Assembly (NCBI RefSeq): GCF_025770765.1
Contig: NZ_JANZKY010000001.1
Span: 372,001 to 436,000 of the forward strand
DNA length: 64,000 bases
Direction: 5' to 3'
DNA from: Propionivibrio soli
GTDB lineage: Bacteria > Pseudomonadota > Gammaproteobacteria > Burkholderiales > Rhodocyclaceae
Part shown: positions 1-9,142 of the stretch, in pieces
How positions within the stretch are numbered: position 1 is the stretch's first letter
How the letters are laid out: every line of letters begins with the position of its first letter
The notes under the pieces: model-generated
The model's input: the letters and a program-made list of their open reading frames with translations, nothing else
The model's database searches: none
What the model was told of the DNA's origin: nothing
Made by a program: the position numbers and the translations under genes

Positions 1-1
1 C

Positions 2-109
2 CTCGTCGGCACCCTTATCGCTGGGCTGATTGCTTGGAAGACCGGCCGCCTGCTGGTCGCCGTCATCGTGAGCTTTGCCGTTTTCGGTGCCATGCGCTGG
101 CTGTTGTAA
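2..109 (+). CDS. C-terminal end of a small membrane protein, possibly AzlD-like (partial)
   Basis: An open frame enters from the left edge and stops with TAA at 107-109. The visible 35 residues are almost entirely hydrophobic and run through Ala-Trp-Lys-Thr to an Arg-Trp-Leu-Leu end. This resembles the last transmembrane helix of AzlD-type subunits of branched-chain amino acid exporters, which end in a similar way. The start and most of the protein lie outside the window, so the family is a guess from composition and ending only. Confidence 0.4.
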   Translation, partial: LVGTLIAGLIAWKTGRLLVAVIVSFAVFGAMRWLL

Positions 110-242
110 AGGATGGCAATCGATGCCGCCAATCTGATGTTCGTTAACGGTCTCTCCGCGCACGCGGTTCGATAGCAAAAGCCCGCCTACCAAAACCGTT
201 ACTCATTCCATCTCGTGAGAAAACGCTTCGACTAACATCGAG

Positions 243-1946
243 CTATGGATTCTCAGGAGCCACAACCAAGCGCCTCGCAATCTGCGCGACGACGCTGTCC
301 CAGTCGCCCGGGCTCGGTTGTCGGAAGATTTCCAACGTCGCGTACCACGGCGAATCGGCGCGATCCCGTTGCCAGCGCCATTCGCTATCCGCGCGCAACA
401 TGAGCCGGCACGGCTTGCCGAGCGCTCCAGCGAGGTGCGCCACGGAGGTATCGACGCTGATCACGAGGTCCAGGTTGTCGATCAGGGCCGCCGTTTCCGA
501 ATAGTCGGAAAGCCCCCCTTCGAAACGCCGGAGTTCCGGAAATGCTTCGAGAGCAACCTCGTCCTTGGTCGGGATATCCTTTTGCAGACTCACCCACTCC
601 ACGTTGGCGCCGGCGAGCGGCAACAACACCGCAAGGGGCATATCGCGCGTTGGGTTGATGGCCCCATGTTGCCGCCCGGCCCACGCAAGGCCGACTCTAG
701 GACGAGACTTGGGACCGAGGAGAGCCGCCCAGCGCGCGGCCTTTTCGGCATCCGCCCGCAAGTACGGCTGTGCGGCCGGTAAGGCTTTTAGTCCCAGGGC
801 CAGCGGCAGACTGAGCAACGGGCAATGCACATCGTGCGACGGAATCGGTTCATCGTCGCCAATTACCGCCCACGGCAATCCGCGGCTTTGCATGAGTTCG
901 CGCAACGGCGCCTGCACTCGCAAGATGACGTGGGCCGCTAGCGCGGCCACGGCGGAAGCAAAACGCACAAACTGAAGGGTATCGCCCAGGCCTTGTTCGG
1001 CCCAGAGCAGAATCGTTTTTCCGGAAAGAGAGGGTTCCGCAAGCGACCACGGACGGGGCGCGCCCGATTGGTTGGTTTCGCCGAGCCACACGGGGCATTC
1101 GCTTGGTCGGGGCGCGTCCTTCAGGTAACGGGTCTGCCATCGCCATTCGAGGTAAGGCCATCCGTCGGAGTTGCCTTCCAGCAGCAGGCTATGTCCGATC
1201 TCCATGTGCGCCTCGGCCAAATCGGGAACCAGCGCCAGAGCCTCCCGATACGCCGCCCTGGCTCGCTCGACTTGCCCGCGTTTCTGCAGGACGTTGCCGA
1301 GGTTGTGCCAGGCCTCGGCGCATTTCGGGTCCCCGGTAATGGCGTTTTCGTAGGCGCTCAGCGCTTCGCCATGACGGCCGAGCGCCAGTAGGGCTGTGCC
1401 GAGATTATTGAGAACATCGGCACGGCGGGGTTCGTTCCGCAGAACGGCTTCATAGTCAGCGATTGCCTCCGCTGGACGATCAGCCAAGCGAAACAGTTCG
1501 GCACGCCGCAAGCGGGCGTCCGAAACGCTTGGTTCGGCATCAATTCGCCGGTCGAAATCGGCGAAGGCTTCATCCAGTAGTTGGTGCCGCATCAGGGCGA
1601 TCTCTGGGGCCGGAGACGCAAGGCGCAGGAACTTGTCGTAAAACTCCAGCGCCTCTTCGTAACGACCCAGCTTGCCAAGGACCATGGCGCGGTCCACGTA
1701 GCACGGCACAAAGAGCGGATCGATCGATAGCGCCGCGTCGAGGCACTCAAGCGCGTCTTCCCACCGCTCTGCCAAGCGGAACTCGGTCGCGCGCAGCATG
1801 CTGGCCAGTATCTCGGGGAGGTACGCCTGCACGTCCGGTGAGAGCCCGTCTTCTTTCACAGCAAACACCTTTATCGCCTTCAGGGTAACCCGCTGCTCAG
1901 GGTTGAAATCGGTCACGCCCCTTGTGCTGCCTGAGTTCCCGGACAT
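243..1946 (-). CDS. TPR-repeat protein with C-terminal glycosyltransferase-9-like domain
   Basis: 567 residues. Roughly residues 40-290 are tandem tetratricopeptide repeats, with repeated A-x-LG-x-EAL/ALxxxP patterns. Residues about 310-560 form a GT-B-like domain with a GLGDTLQFVRF motif near 320, a GLAWAG motif and SVDTSVAHLAGALGKP at 497-512. The last is the nucleotide-sugar-side motif of heptosyltransferase/ADP-heptose-like GT9 proteins. Proteins of this architecture are common in betaproteobacteria and are thought to glycosylate proteins or surface polysaccharide. The substrate cannot be read from the sequence. The gene stands alone, transcribed leftward, with no partner genes in view. 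Confidence 0.8.
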   Translation of the reverse strand: MSGNSGSTRGVTDFNPEQRVTLKAIKVFAVKEDGLSPDVQAYLPEILASMLRATEFRLAERWEDALECLDAALSIDPLFVPCYVDRAMVLGKLGRYEEALEFYDKFLRLASPAPEIALMRHQLLDEAFADFDRRIDAEPSVSDARLRRAELFRLADRPAEAIADYEAVLRNEPRRADVLNNLGTALLALGRHGEALSAYENAITGDPKCAEAWHNLGNVLQKRGQVERARAAYREALALVPDLAEAHMEIGHSLLLEGNSDGWPYLEWRWQTRYLKDAPRPSECPVWLGETNQSGAPRPWSLAEPSLSGKTILLWAEQGLGDTLQFVRFASAVAALAAHVILRVQAPLRELMQSRGLPWAVIGDDEPIPSHDVHCPLLSLPLALGLKALPAAQPYLRADAEKAARWAALLGPKSRPRVGLAWAGRQHGAINPTRDMPLAVLLPLAGANVEWVSLQKDIPTKDEVALEAFPELRRFEGGLSDYSETAALIDNLDLVISVDTSVAHLAGALGKPCRLMLRADSEWRWQRDRADSPWYATLEIFRQPSPGDWDSVVAQIARRLVVAPENP

Positions 1947-2043
1947 TACACGCCGTTACAGAAGACCAACCGGCGTTACTTAATGGCCAAAAAGCCGCTA
2001 CAGACCCGTAGTGGCAACTTTGTTACTCTTTGTTTCGTCTAGT

Positions 2044-2062
2044 GAGAATGGTTTTCATTAGA
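2044..2062 (+). promoter_or_regulatory. Fur-box-like operator
   Basis: The 19-mer GAGAATGGTTTTCATTAGA matches the classical Fur consensus at about 13 of 19 positions by eye. It sits inside a longer imperfect inverted repeat, TTTCGTCTA (2035-2043) with TAGATGAAA (2059-2067). It lies about 35 bases upstream of the start of the small membrane protein at 2097, so iron-responsive repression of that gene is plausible. Confidence 0.4.
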
Positions 2063-2096
2063 TGAAATGTTCAGCTCATTTTTGAAAGGAAGCATC

Positions 2097-2291
2097 ATGG
2101 AAGTCAACAGCACGTTCTTCTTCGAGCATGCAGCAGAAATCCGTTTGGCCATCACACTGCTCGGCATTGTGGTCGGCGCCGGCCTCATCGCCCTCGGCAA
2201 CTTCGCATTTGACGCCTGGAAACGTTTCTCCAGCGCCGATGGCAAACCTGGTATCACTTCGGCTCGCCCGAGTGCAGTTGGTGCCCGCTAA
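2097..2291 (+). CDS. small membrane protein of unknown function
   Basis: 64 residues with one clear transmembrane helix (about residues 15-40, rich in Leu/Ile/Gly/Ala) and a short polar tail. The ATG at 2097 is chosen over the in-frame ATG at 2067 because GAAAGGA (2084-2090) lies at ideal ribosome-binding distance. No family is recognised; it is not HemP-like. The Fur-box-like site just upstream suggests an iron-linked role, which is inference only. After the stop a perfect stem (GTCGCC ACCT GGCGAC, 2338-2353) may slow or end transcription but has no U-run. Confidence 0.55.
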   Translation: MEVNSTFFFEHAAEIRLAITLLGIVVGAGLIALGNFAFDAWKRFSSADGKPGITSARPSAVGAR

Positions 2292-2337
2292 TCTCGCCTT
2301 GTCATGACGAGCTAACCTCTGACCGGAAAAACCAACG

Positions 2338-2353
2338 GTCGCCACCTGGCGAC
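2338..2353. terminator. hairpin after small membrane gene
   Basis: Six-base perfect stem with a four-base loop, GTCGCCACCTGGCGAC. There is no T-tract, so it is only a possible terminator. The rest of the 2292-2583 gap holds no gene I can support and presumably carries the narX promoter; no clear FNR or NarL site was found there. Confidence 0.25.
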
Positions 2354-2583
2354 ACTATACGCAAACCTCTTTCGAGGCACGCATTCCGGTCGGATTTCAC
2401 CATGCCGCATCGCCGGCTTCAACAGACTACTCCCCTCTCACCATTCATCGGCCTTTGCCGTTCTCCGCATTAGGAGCTTCAGGCTCGGCTCGTATTGACG
2501 CAATACCCCCGCTTTGACCGACGGACCCCGCGGCGCCGGATGCTGTCTTAGAATGACCATCCTTCAAGTCGTCGACGTCCGCC

Positions 2584-4512
2584 ATGACCACGAGAAAGCA
2601 ATGGAGCCTCGGTGCCAAGCTGGCCTTGCTCGGCGCCCCCTTCCTCCTGCTCGTCCTCCTTTCCACTGCCGCCGCGCTATGGGTGTCCTGGCAACTGGAT
2701 GGCGGTGCTGCGGCGGTCAACGAAGCCGGGCGCATGCGCATGCAGGCCTATCGAATGTCGCTCTCGGTCGGCTTGGGACGATTCGCCCAACTTCCCGATC
2801 AAGTCGCTGAATTCGAGCTCAGCCTCGCTACGTTGCGCAAAGGCGATCCCGAGCGCCCATTGTTCGTCCCTCCGGAAGCCGGCGTCCGCGAGCGCTTGGA
2901 AACCGTTGGCCGTGCCTGGACCGCGTACCGGGCACGCTGGCTCACTGAGCGGCCGACGGACGCGGCGGCCTTGCCGGCCGAAACCGCTCAGTTCGTCACT
3001 CACATCGACGCGTTCGTCGCCGGCATCGAGGCGCACATGGCACGCTGGACCGCCTGGCTCTACCTCCTGCAACTCTCGGTGCTCGGGCTGGCGATCTTCG
3101 TGGTGGCGATCCTCGTCTATGCCGGATACGTCTTCGTCCTCGAGCCCGTGACCCAGCTTCGGCAAGCGGTTGAGAGAATCCAACAGGGCGATTTCGACGC
3201 GCGCGTGGACCATGCGAGCAGCGACGAATTCGGTACGCTCGCGCGCGGCTTCAACGGCATGGCGGAACACCTCCAGCACATGTACCGGCATCTCGAACAC
3301 AAGGTCGCCGAAAAAACGAGCGAGCTCGAGGAAAAGAAAGAACGGCTTGAAGGCCTGTACGAAGTCACTGCGCTGGTTGCCGAGGCGACCTCGCTCGACG
3401 AACTGGCCCAGCGTTTCGCGCGCAACGTGATGCGCATCGCTCGCGCCGACGGCATCACCGTCCGCTGGTCGGATCAGGAAAATCAGCGCTACCTGATGCT
3501 CGCCGCGCAAGGCATGCCCCAATCGCTCGTCGACAAAGAGCGCTGCATCGAGAAGGGCGATTGTTTGTGCGGTACGTCCAATGCCAGCGAGATCGACGCC
3601 TCGCTACGTGTGATTCCCATCGTCGCGAGAGATGCCAACGAGCCGGCGCCCCTGCCGTGCTCGACGGCCGGTTTCCGCACCGTCGTCAATGTTCCGGTTC
3701 GCCTGCACGACCGCCTGATGGGCGAGGTGGATCTCTTCTTCAACGCGAAGATCACCCCAACCCCTGCCTCGCGCTCGTTGCTCGAAGCCCTCGCCAGTCA
3801 CTTGGCGGGCGCCATGGAAAATTTGCGTCTCAACGCCCTCGAAAAGGAAGCCGCGGTGGCTCAGGAACGCGTTTACCTGGCGCGCGAACTGCATGACTCG
3901 ATCGCCCAATCCCTGGCCTTCATCAAGATTCAGGTCCAACTGATGCGCGATGCGCTGCAATCCGGCAATCCAGAAGAAATGCGCCAAATCGTCGACGAGA
4001 TCGACACCGGGGTGCGCGAAAGCTACGGTGACGTGCGCGAGTTACTGCTGCATTTCCGCACGCGCACCAACGAGGAGGACGTGGCCCCCGCGCTGGCCAC
4101 GACGCTGCGCAAGTTCGAGCTGCAGAGCGGAATCAAGGCGGAACTGGCGATGGAGGGCCATGGGCTTCCGCTGGCTCCGGACCAGCAGATTCAGGTTCTG
4201 CATATCGTGCAGGAGGCGCTTTCCAACGTACGCAAGCATGCGCACGCGTCGCGCGTCGCGGTCAGGGTGCAACAGCAGCCGGCGTGGCGTTTCGAGGTAC
4301 GCGACGATGGCATCGGTTTCAGCGCAGCCGACGGTTCTGCCGACGAAACGCACGTGGGCCTGCGCATCATGAAAGAACGCGCGCAGCGCCTCGGCGCCGA
4401 GGTGACCGTGGTGTCGATTCCCGGACAAGGAACCGTCGTCACCCTGACCCTGCCGCCCCCCGCCAATCCGCTTGCGCAAGCCACGGGAACCTATGGAGGA
4501 AGTGCCGCATGA
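2584..4512 (+). CDS. narX: nitrate/nitrite sensor histidine kinase NarX
   Basis: 642 residues. An N-terminal membrane helix (about 12-38) is followed by the periplasmic P-box (NEAGRMRMQAYRMSL, about 48-62) that senses nitrate/nitrite in the NarX/NarQ family. A second membrane helix (about 165-188), a HAMP domain, a cysteine-bearing central module (GDCLCGT) and a HisKA_3 dimerisation domain follow. The phosphorylated His is 437 in ARELHDSIAQSL, and a HATPase domain with DDGIGF and GLRIMKERA boxes ends the protein. It overlaps narL by four bases (ATGA), so the two are translationally coupled. It probably controls the narK/narG operon 14 kb downstream. The start lacks a strong ribosome-binding site. 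Confidence 0.93.
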   Translation: MTTRKQWSLGAKLALLGAPFLLLVLLSTAAALWVSWQLDGGAAAVNEAGRMRMQAYRMSLSVGLGRFAQLPDQVAEFELSLATLRKGDPERPLFVPPEAGVRERLETVGRAWTAYRARWLTERPTDAAALPAETAQFVTHIDAFVAGIEAHMARWTAWLYLLQLSVLGLAIFVVAILVYAGYVFVLEPVTQLRQAVERIQQGDFDARVDHASSDEFGTLARGFNGMAEHLQHMYRHLEHKVAEKTSELEEKKERLEGLYEVTALVAEATSLDELAQRFARNVMRIARADGITVRWSDQENQRYLMLAAQGMPQSLVDKERCIEKGDCLCGTSNASEIDASLRVIPIVARDANEPAPLPCSTAGFRTVVNVPVRLHDRLMGEVDLFFNAKITPTPASRSLLEALASHLAGAMENLRLNALEKEAAVAQERVYLARELHDSIAQSLAFIKIQVQLMRDALQSGNPEEMRQIVDEIDTGVRESYGDVRELLLHFRTRTNEEDVAPALATTLRKFELQSGIKAELAMEGHGLPLAPDQQIQVLHIVQEALSNVRKHAHASRVAVRVQQQPAWRFEVRDDGIGFSAADGSADETHVGLRIMKERAQRLGAEVTVVSIPGQGTVVTLTLPPPANPLAQATGTYGGSAA

Positions 4513-5219
4513 ACGCCACCCCATCGGCGAACGCGACCTCGATCCGCGTGCTCGTCGTCGACGACCATACGCTGTTCCGGCGCGGGCTGATCGCGCTGCT
4601 CGCCCGCGACCCGATGGTGACCATCGTCGGCGACGCCGGAGATGCCGGCGAAGCAACGCGCAAAGCCGCCGATCTTCTACCCGATGTCATTCTCCTCGAC
4701 AACCACCTGCCCGGCGTCAAAGGTGTCGATGCACTGCCAGGATTGCGCGAGGCGGCGCCGAGCGCCCGCATTTTGATGCTCACCGTGAGCGAGGATGAGA
4801 GCGATCTTGCCGCCGCGTTGCGCGGAGGCGCCGCCGGCTATCTTCTGAAAACCGCGGAAGGTGAAGCGCTGACCGCGGCAATCCAGCGTGCGATGGATGG
4901 CGAAAGCATCGTCGCACCGGAAATGATGAGCAAATTGGTCGCCGCCTACCGCGGAGCGGCATCCGCCGGCCCGGTTTCCGGTACGGCACCCACCGAGACA
5001 TCGATCTCGCCGACCCAGCCCGGCATCCGCAGCCTTTCCCCTCGGGAATTGGAAATCCTCCGCAGCATCGTTCGTGGTGCGAGCAACAAGGAGATCGCAC
5101 GCGCGCATGGCATTGCGGAAACGACAGTAAAGATCCATGTGCAGCACATCCTGCGCAAACTCGACGTCAGTTCGCGCGTACATGCTGCCGTCATTGGCTC
5201 GGAAAACGGAATCACCTGA
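4509..5219 (+). CDS. narL: nitrate/nitrite response regulator NarL
   Basis: 236 residues. The receiver domain (about 12-130) has the acidic pair VVDDHTLFRRG, the phosphoacceptor Asp64 in VILLDNHLPG and the late Lys in GYLLKTA. A Pro/Ser/Thr-rich linker (about 145-170) is followed by a LuxR/GerE helix-turn-helix, LSPRELEILRSIVRGASNKEIA onward, ending in KLDVSSRVHAAV. This is the typical NarL layout. It is encoded directly behind and overlapping the NarX kinase. Expected targets are the nar genes in this window, although I could not identify convincing NarL heptamer pairs. Confidence 0.93.
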   Translation: MNATPSANATSIRVLVVDDHTLFRRGLIALLARDPMVTIVGDAGDAGEATRKAADLLPDVILLDNHLPGVKGVDALPGLREAAPSARILMLTVSEDESDLAAALRGGAAGYLLKTAEGEALTAAIQRAMDGESIVAPEMMSKLVAAYRGAASAGPVSGTAPTETSISPTQPGIRSLSPRELEILRSIVRGASNKEIARAHGIAETTVKIHVQHILRKLDVSSRVHAAVIGSENGIT

Positions 5220-5357
5220 TCGACAGCCGTAGCCACGGCGAGGCTTATCCGTTCGGCATTTATATTGCGGATCGATTGCGGCATGGACGCCGCGTAACAA
5301 CTCGCTTCGCAGAATGACAAGCAGGAGAACGCCCCCTGGCCTTTTTTGCGATTCATG

Positions 5358-5363
5358 TATAAT
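5358..5363 (+). promoter_or_regulatory. -10 element of the cobalamin operon
   Basis: A perfect TATAAT preceded by TG (5356-5357) lies just ahead of the predicted riboswitch, as expected for its promoter. The -35 region (about 5335-5340) is weak. The stretch 5220-5350 shows no gene. Confidence 0.5.
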
Positions 5364-5370
5364 CCAAACT

Positions 5371-5556
5371 GTTTTAGGTTCCTCGCTTCGCGACCGCGGA
5401 GCAGGTGAAACGGGAAGCCGGTGACTCGCCACAGCGAGAAATCCGGCGCAGCCCCCCGCTGCTGTAGGCCTGACAACTTCGGCAACACGTCACTGTGCAA
5501 TAGATCGCACGGGAAGGCGCCGAAGAAGGATGAAGGCGAGCCAGAAGACCGACCTG
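5371..5556 (+). promoter_or_regulatory. cobalamin (AdoCbl) riboswitch
   Basis: The leader contains the conserved succession of this aptamer: a purine-rich GGTGAAACGGGAA stretch, then GCCACAGCGAGAAATCC, the hallmark GCAGCCCCCCGCTGCTGT, GGGAAGG and finally GAGCCAGAAGACCGACCTG (the B12 box, ending about 5556). It is followed by about 160 bases of leader before cbiM, with G/C-rich segments that could form the expression platform. Known members of this class turn expression off when adenosylcobalamin is plentiful, so the whole transporter/biosynthesis operon is probably under B12 feedback. Confidence 0.95.
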
Positions 5557-5716
5557 AAACGAGTGCGGTACCAATCCTCGGGGTGAGGGGAAAGGTTCTG
5601 TGGGCTTCGCCGTCCGGTTTTCGTCGCATCCATGCACGACTCTCCCCACGGCCATCCTTCCGAGCTGATTCCCTTGCGCGACCGGTTTTTGCAACGTTTC
5701 GCGAAACGGATGAATC

Positions 5717-6394
5717 ATGCACATCATGGAGGGCTTCCTGCCCATAGAGCACGCCGTCGGCTGGACGGTGGCCGCGGCGCCTTTCGTCGCTTACGGCACA
5801 TGGTCGATCAAGAAAAGGGTCGCGACGCATCCTGAACAGCGCATCCTGCTAGGAGTCGCGGCAGCGTTCTCCTTCGTACTCTCGGCGCTGAAGCTTCCCT
5901 CGCTCACCGGCAGTTGTTCACACCCCACCGGAACCGGCCTCGGCGGGCTGCTCTTCGGGCCAGCGGCAATGGCCCCGATCGGCGCCGTGGTCCTGCTGTT
6001 TCAGGCGCTGCTGCTCGCGCACGGCGGTCTGACGACGCTCGGCGCCAACGTCTTTTCGATGGCCATCGTCGGCCCCATTGTCGCTTACGCTGTCTTTTGC
6101 TCTGCGCGCCGTGTGAACGCCGCCATGGCCGTCGCCGTATTCCTCGCCGCCGCGCTCGGCGACCTGGCGACCTACGTGACGACCGCGGCGCAGCTCGCGT
6201 GGGCTTTCCCCGATGCGAGCGGTGGTTTTTCCGCCTCGTTCGTGAAATTCTCCGGCGTCTTCGCCCTAACGCAGATCCCGCTTGCGATCAGTGAAGGCCT
6301 GCTTACCGTGCTGATCTTCAACGCGCTGACGCGTTTCAATCCGGACGAGCTGCGCGCGTTGCATCCTTCAGACAACGCGAAGGTCCGGCCATGA
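5717..6394 (+). CDS. cbiM: cobalt ECF transporter substrate-binding component CbiM
   Basis: 225 residues, membrane protein with about six helices. The N-terminus reads MHIMEGFLP; in CbiM/NikM proteins this free N-terminal Met-His region binds the metal ion, which fixes the start at 5717. A conserved [12 protein letters not shown] segment lies near residue 66. It is the first gene after the B12 riboswitch and overlaps cbiN by four bases. With CbiN, CbiQ and CbiO it forms the energy-coupling-factor importer that supplies Co2+ to the chelatase encoded downstream. Confidence 0.95.
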   Translation: MHIMEGFLPIEHAVGWTVAAAPFVAYGTWSIKKRVATHPEQRILLGVAAAFSFVLSALKLPSLTGSCSHPTGTGLGGLLFGPAAMAPIGAVVLLFQALLLAHGGLTTLGANVFSMAIVGPIVAYAVFCSARRVNAAMAVAVFLAAALGDLATYVTTAAQLAWAFPDASGGFSASFVKFSGVFALTQIPLAISEGLLTVLIFNALTRFNPDELRALHPSDNAKVRP

Positions 6395-6738
6395 AACGCA
6401 TGCAGAACATGCTGCTCGTCGTAGCGGTCATCGTGCTCGGTGTAGCACCGCTCTGGATCGTTGAAGCGCCTTCGGACGAGGCAGGCAATCAATCCGCGAT
6501 GTTCGGTGGCGCCGACGACAAGGCCCGTAACCTTGTGAGTGAAATCCGCCCGGATTACCAACCGTGGTTTACGCCGCTCGTGGAACCGGCAAGCAGCGAG
6601 ATCGCGTCGATGCTTTTTGCATTGCAGGCGGCCCTCGGCGCCGGGTTCATCGGCTATTACCTCGGCGCGGCACGTACGCGCGAACGGTTGCGGAACGAAC
6701 GGAAAACCGCACACGAAAGCGACACAAGTGGGGACTAG
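6391..6738 (+). CDS. cbiN: cobalt transport protein CbiN
   Basis: 115 residues with two transmembrane helices, one near the N-terminus (about 6-24) and one near residues 75-95. Between them is a periplasmic loop containing FGGADDKA and PDYQPWF, both typical of CbiN. CbiN is the small auxiliary subunit that stimulates cobalt loading of CbiM. The gene overlaps cbiM (ATGA) and sits six bases ahead of cbiQ. A charged 20-residue C-terminal tail is present. Confidence 0.92.
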   Translation: MKRMQNMLLVVAVIVLGVAPLWIVEAPSDEAGNQSAMFGGADDKARNLVSEIRPDYQPWFTPLVEPASSEIASMLFALQAALGAGFIGYYLGAARTRERLRNERKTAHESDTSGD

Positions 6739-6744
6739 AACACC

Positions 6745-7494
6745 GTGACGATGCTTGTCGACCGCTATGCCTATAGCAATCGCTGGCGCGCCGCATCTCC
6801 CGAGGCAAAGGCGACGTTCGCGGCCGGCGGTTTCATCGCCGCCTTTGGGGCTGGACGGCCGTCCGCCGCATTGACGGTGGCCGTGGTCATGGCGCTCGTG
6901 ACGATCGGAGGTGCCCGCGTTCCGCTGACTGTCTGGTTGCGTGTCGCGGTCGCACCACTTGGCTTCCTGCTGGTTGGAATGTTGTCCTTGGTGTTTTCCG
7001 TCGATGCGGTCGGCGACGGCGCTCTTTCGCTGCGTTGGCTGCCCGACGGGTGGGAACCCGTTTTTCGCCTCGGTACGCGGTCGATCGCGGCACTCTCGGC
7101 GCTCCTCTTTCTCGCGCTCACGACGCCGCTGCTCGACATCGTGGCGTTACTCCGGCGCTTGCGCGTACCCGCCACGCTGCTCGACCTGATGGTCCTCTGC
7201 TACCGGACGCTCTTCGTCCTCACAGACGCGGCTCAGGCCATGCGCACAGCGCAGGCCGCTCGGCTCGGTTACGCTACGGCGCGCGGAACATTCAACTCAC
7301 TGGGTCTATTGCTCGCCAATCTGACGGTTCAGGTCTGGGAACGCTCCCGAGCCATGCAGCGGGCCGCGCAATCGCGCAACGGTGACGGCGCATGGCGCTT
7401 TCTCGAGCACGATGGCGCTATGCCGCACCGCGAGTTGGCGCTTGCTCTCAGCGGGGCCGTCCTGCTGGTCGCTTACGCGTTCGGGAATCCGTGA
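6745..7494 (+). CDS. cbiQ: cobalt ECF transporter T-component CbiQ
   Basis: 249 residues, polytopic membrane protein. The family's short coupling motifs that dock onto the ATPase are visible as AARLGYATARG (about 171) and AMQRAAQSRNGDG (about 201). It transmits ATP-driven movement from CbiO to CbiM. The stop codon TGA shares one base with the ATG of cbiO. Confidence 0.92.
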   Translation: MTMLVDRYAYSNRWRAASPEAKATFAAGGFIAAFGAGRPSAALTVAVVMALVTIGGARVPLTVWLRVAVAPLGFLLVGMLSLVFSVDAVGDGALSLRWLPDGWEPVFRLGTRSIAALSALLFLALTTPLLDIVALLRRLRVPATLLDLMVLCYRTLFVLTDAAQAMRTAQAARLGYATARGTFNSLGLLLANLTVQVWERSRAMQRAAQSRNGDGAWRFLEHDGAMPHRELALALSGAVLLVAYAFGNP

Positions 7495-8345
7495 TGCACG
7501 CCGCGGCCGCTTTGCTCGAGTTCGCCAACGTCGCCTACCGATATCCGGGTGGCAACAGCGGGCTCGCAGGCTGCTCACTGGCCATCGAGGCCGGGACCCG
7601 CAACGCCTTGATTGGTGCCAACGGTGCCGGCAAGACCACCTTGTTTCAACATGCCAACGGACTGCTTCGGCCTAATGCCGGTATCGTGCGATATCGTGGG
7701 CAGCTGATCGGCTACGGCCGCGAAGGGCTGCGTCAGTTGCGCAGCGAAGTCGGGCTGCTGTTCCAAAACCCCGATCAGCAGCTGTTTTCCGCCAGCGTAC
7801 GTGAAGATGTCGCTTTCGGTCCGCTGAATCTCGGCCTCGACGCGGCGACGGTACGGCGCCGCGTGGATGAAGCGTTACACGCCGTCGGCATGGACGACTT
7901 CAGCGACCGTCCGGTGCACAGCTTGAGCTTCGGGCAGAAGAAGCGCGTGTGCATCGCGGGCGTATTGGCGATGCAGCCGCGCCTCCTCGTGCTCGACGAA
8001 CCGATGGCCGGGCTCGACCACGCGATGCGTGGCGATTTGCTGCGCGTGCTCGATGAGCTTCACGCGCGCGGCGTAACGCTGCTCCTGGCCACGCACGACA
8101 TCGACTTCGCCTACGCGTGGGCGGACCGGATTCATGTGCTCGCCGCCGGCGTTTGCGTCGCGAGTTGTGCGTCAACCGAGCTTCCACGTCACGCCGAACT
8201 ACTCACCGGCTGCGGGTTGCGCGTTCCGGCGGTGATCCGTCTCTGTGGTGCGCTGGCAAGGAACGGACTCGCATTCGGCAACGGCGCCGAGCCGCGCAGC
8301 GTCGATGCGCTCGTCGGCCTCATCGATCAAGAAAAGGAGTCCTGA
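7494..8345 (+). CDS. cbiO: cobalt ECF transporter ATPase CbiO
   Basis: 283 residues. Walker A is GANGAGKTT (41-49), the Q-loop follows in LLFQNPDQQLFS, the ABC signature is LSFGQKKRVCIAG and Walker B is LLVLDEPMAGLD with a switch His in LLATHDIDFA. This is the nucleotide-binding subunit of the cobalt importer. The frame is open further upstream (to 7392), but the ATG at 7494, overlapping the cbiQ stop, gives the normal family N-terminus. It is coupled in the same way to the next gene through TGATG. Confidence 0.95.
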   Translation: MHAAAALLEFANVAYRYPGGNSGLAGCSLAIEAGTRNALIGANGAGKTTLFQHANGLLRPNAGIVRYRGQLIGYGREGLRQLRSEVGLLFQNPDQQLFSASVREDVAFGPLNLGLDAATVRRRVDEALHAVGMDDFSDRPVHSLSFGQKKRVCIAGVLAMQPRLLVLDEPMAGLDHAMRGDLLRVLDELHARGVTLLLATHDIDFAYAWADRIHVLAAGVCVASCASTELPRHAELLTGCGLRVPAVIRLCGALARNGLAFGNGAEPRSVDALVGLIDQEKES

Positions 8346-9142
8346 TGCCCGGAAAGGTTTGGTTTGTAGGCGCGGGTCCCGGTGACCCGGACCTGATTAC
8401 GGTGAAAGGACGCAATGTCCTCGAACGCGCCGGCGCGATCCTCTACGCCGGATCGCTGGTCGACCGGGCGGCGACGCGTTATGCACCGTTCGGCTGCGAG
8501 ATTCGCGACTCCAAGGAGATGACGCTCGAGGAAATCACCGCCTGGCTGATCGATCGGGCCGAACATCACGCGCACGTCGTCCGCCTGCAGACAGGTGATC
8601 CCGGGCTCTACGGGGCGCTGATCGAAATGACGCGGCCATTGACGGCCGCTGGCGTCGCCTGGTCGGTGGTCCCCGGCGTCTCGTCGGCGATGGCGTCGAT
8701 GGCCGCCGCGGGCGAGACGCTGACGCTGCCGGAAGTCACGCAGACGGTGATCCTCACCCGCGTCGCCGGACGCACGCCAATGCCGCCGGGTGAAGACCTG
8801 GAGGCGCTGGCCGCCCACCACTGCACGCTCTGCATCTACCTGTCGATCACGCTCCTGCACGAGGTGCAGCGGGCGTTGCGCGCCGCCGGCTGGCCCGAGG
8901 ACGCGCCGATGCTCGTCGTGCAGAAAGCGAGCTGGCCGGGGCAGGAAAAGATCGTGCGCGGCACCCTCGCGGACATCAAGCGCAAATGCCAGGAAGAGAA
9001 AATCGGCAGCCAGGCGATGATCGTCGCCAGCCCGACGCTGGGTGCCGCCGATTGGCCGTCGCTCGTTCGCTCGAAGCTCTACGACCCAACCTTCACCCAC
9101 CGTTTCCGCAAAGCGGAGCACAGCGAGGTTACCTATGATTAG
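8345..9142 (+). CDS. cbiF: cobalt-precorrin-4 C11-methyltransferase CbiF/CobM
   Basis: 265 residues, SAM-dependent tetrapyrrole methylase. VGAGPGDPDLIT at the N-terminus and LQTGDPGLYGALIEM near residue 85 are the SAM/substrate motifs of the family. The ILYAGSLVD and VPGVSSAMASMAAAGETLTLPE segments are those of the C11 enzyme. It methylates the ring at C11 after ring contraction. It starts one base inside the cbiO stop and overlaps cbiX by eight bases. Confidence 0.93.
   Translation: MPGKVWFVGAGPGDPDLITVKGRNVLERAGAILYAGSLVDRAATRYAPFGCEIRDSKEMTLEEITAWLIDRAEHHAHVVRLQTGDPGLYGALIEMTRPLTAAGVAWSVVPGVSSAMASMAAAGETLTLPEVTQTVILTRVAGRTPMPPGEDLEALAAHHCTLCIYLSITLLHEVQRALRAAGWPEDAPMLVVQKASWPGQEKIVRGTLADIKRKCQEEKIGSQAMIVASPTLGAADWPSLVRSKLYDPTFTHRFRKAEHSEVTYD

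Noticed and set aside
1974-1981. GTTACTTA on the plus strand near the left end, like the second box of the T3SS promoters
   Set aside because: There is no GGAACC at 14 bases upstream (the bases there read GTTACA) and no secretion gene follows.
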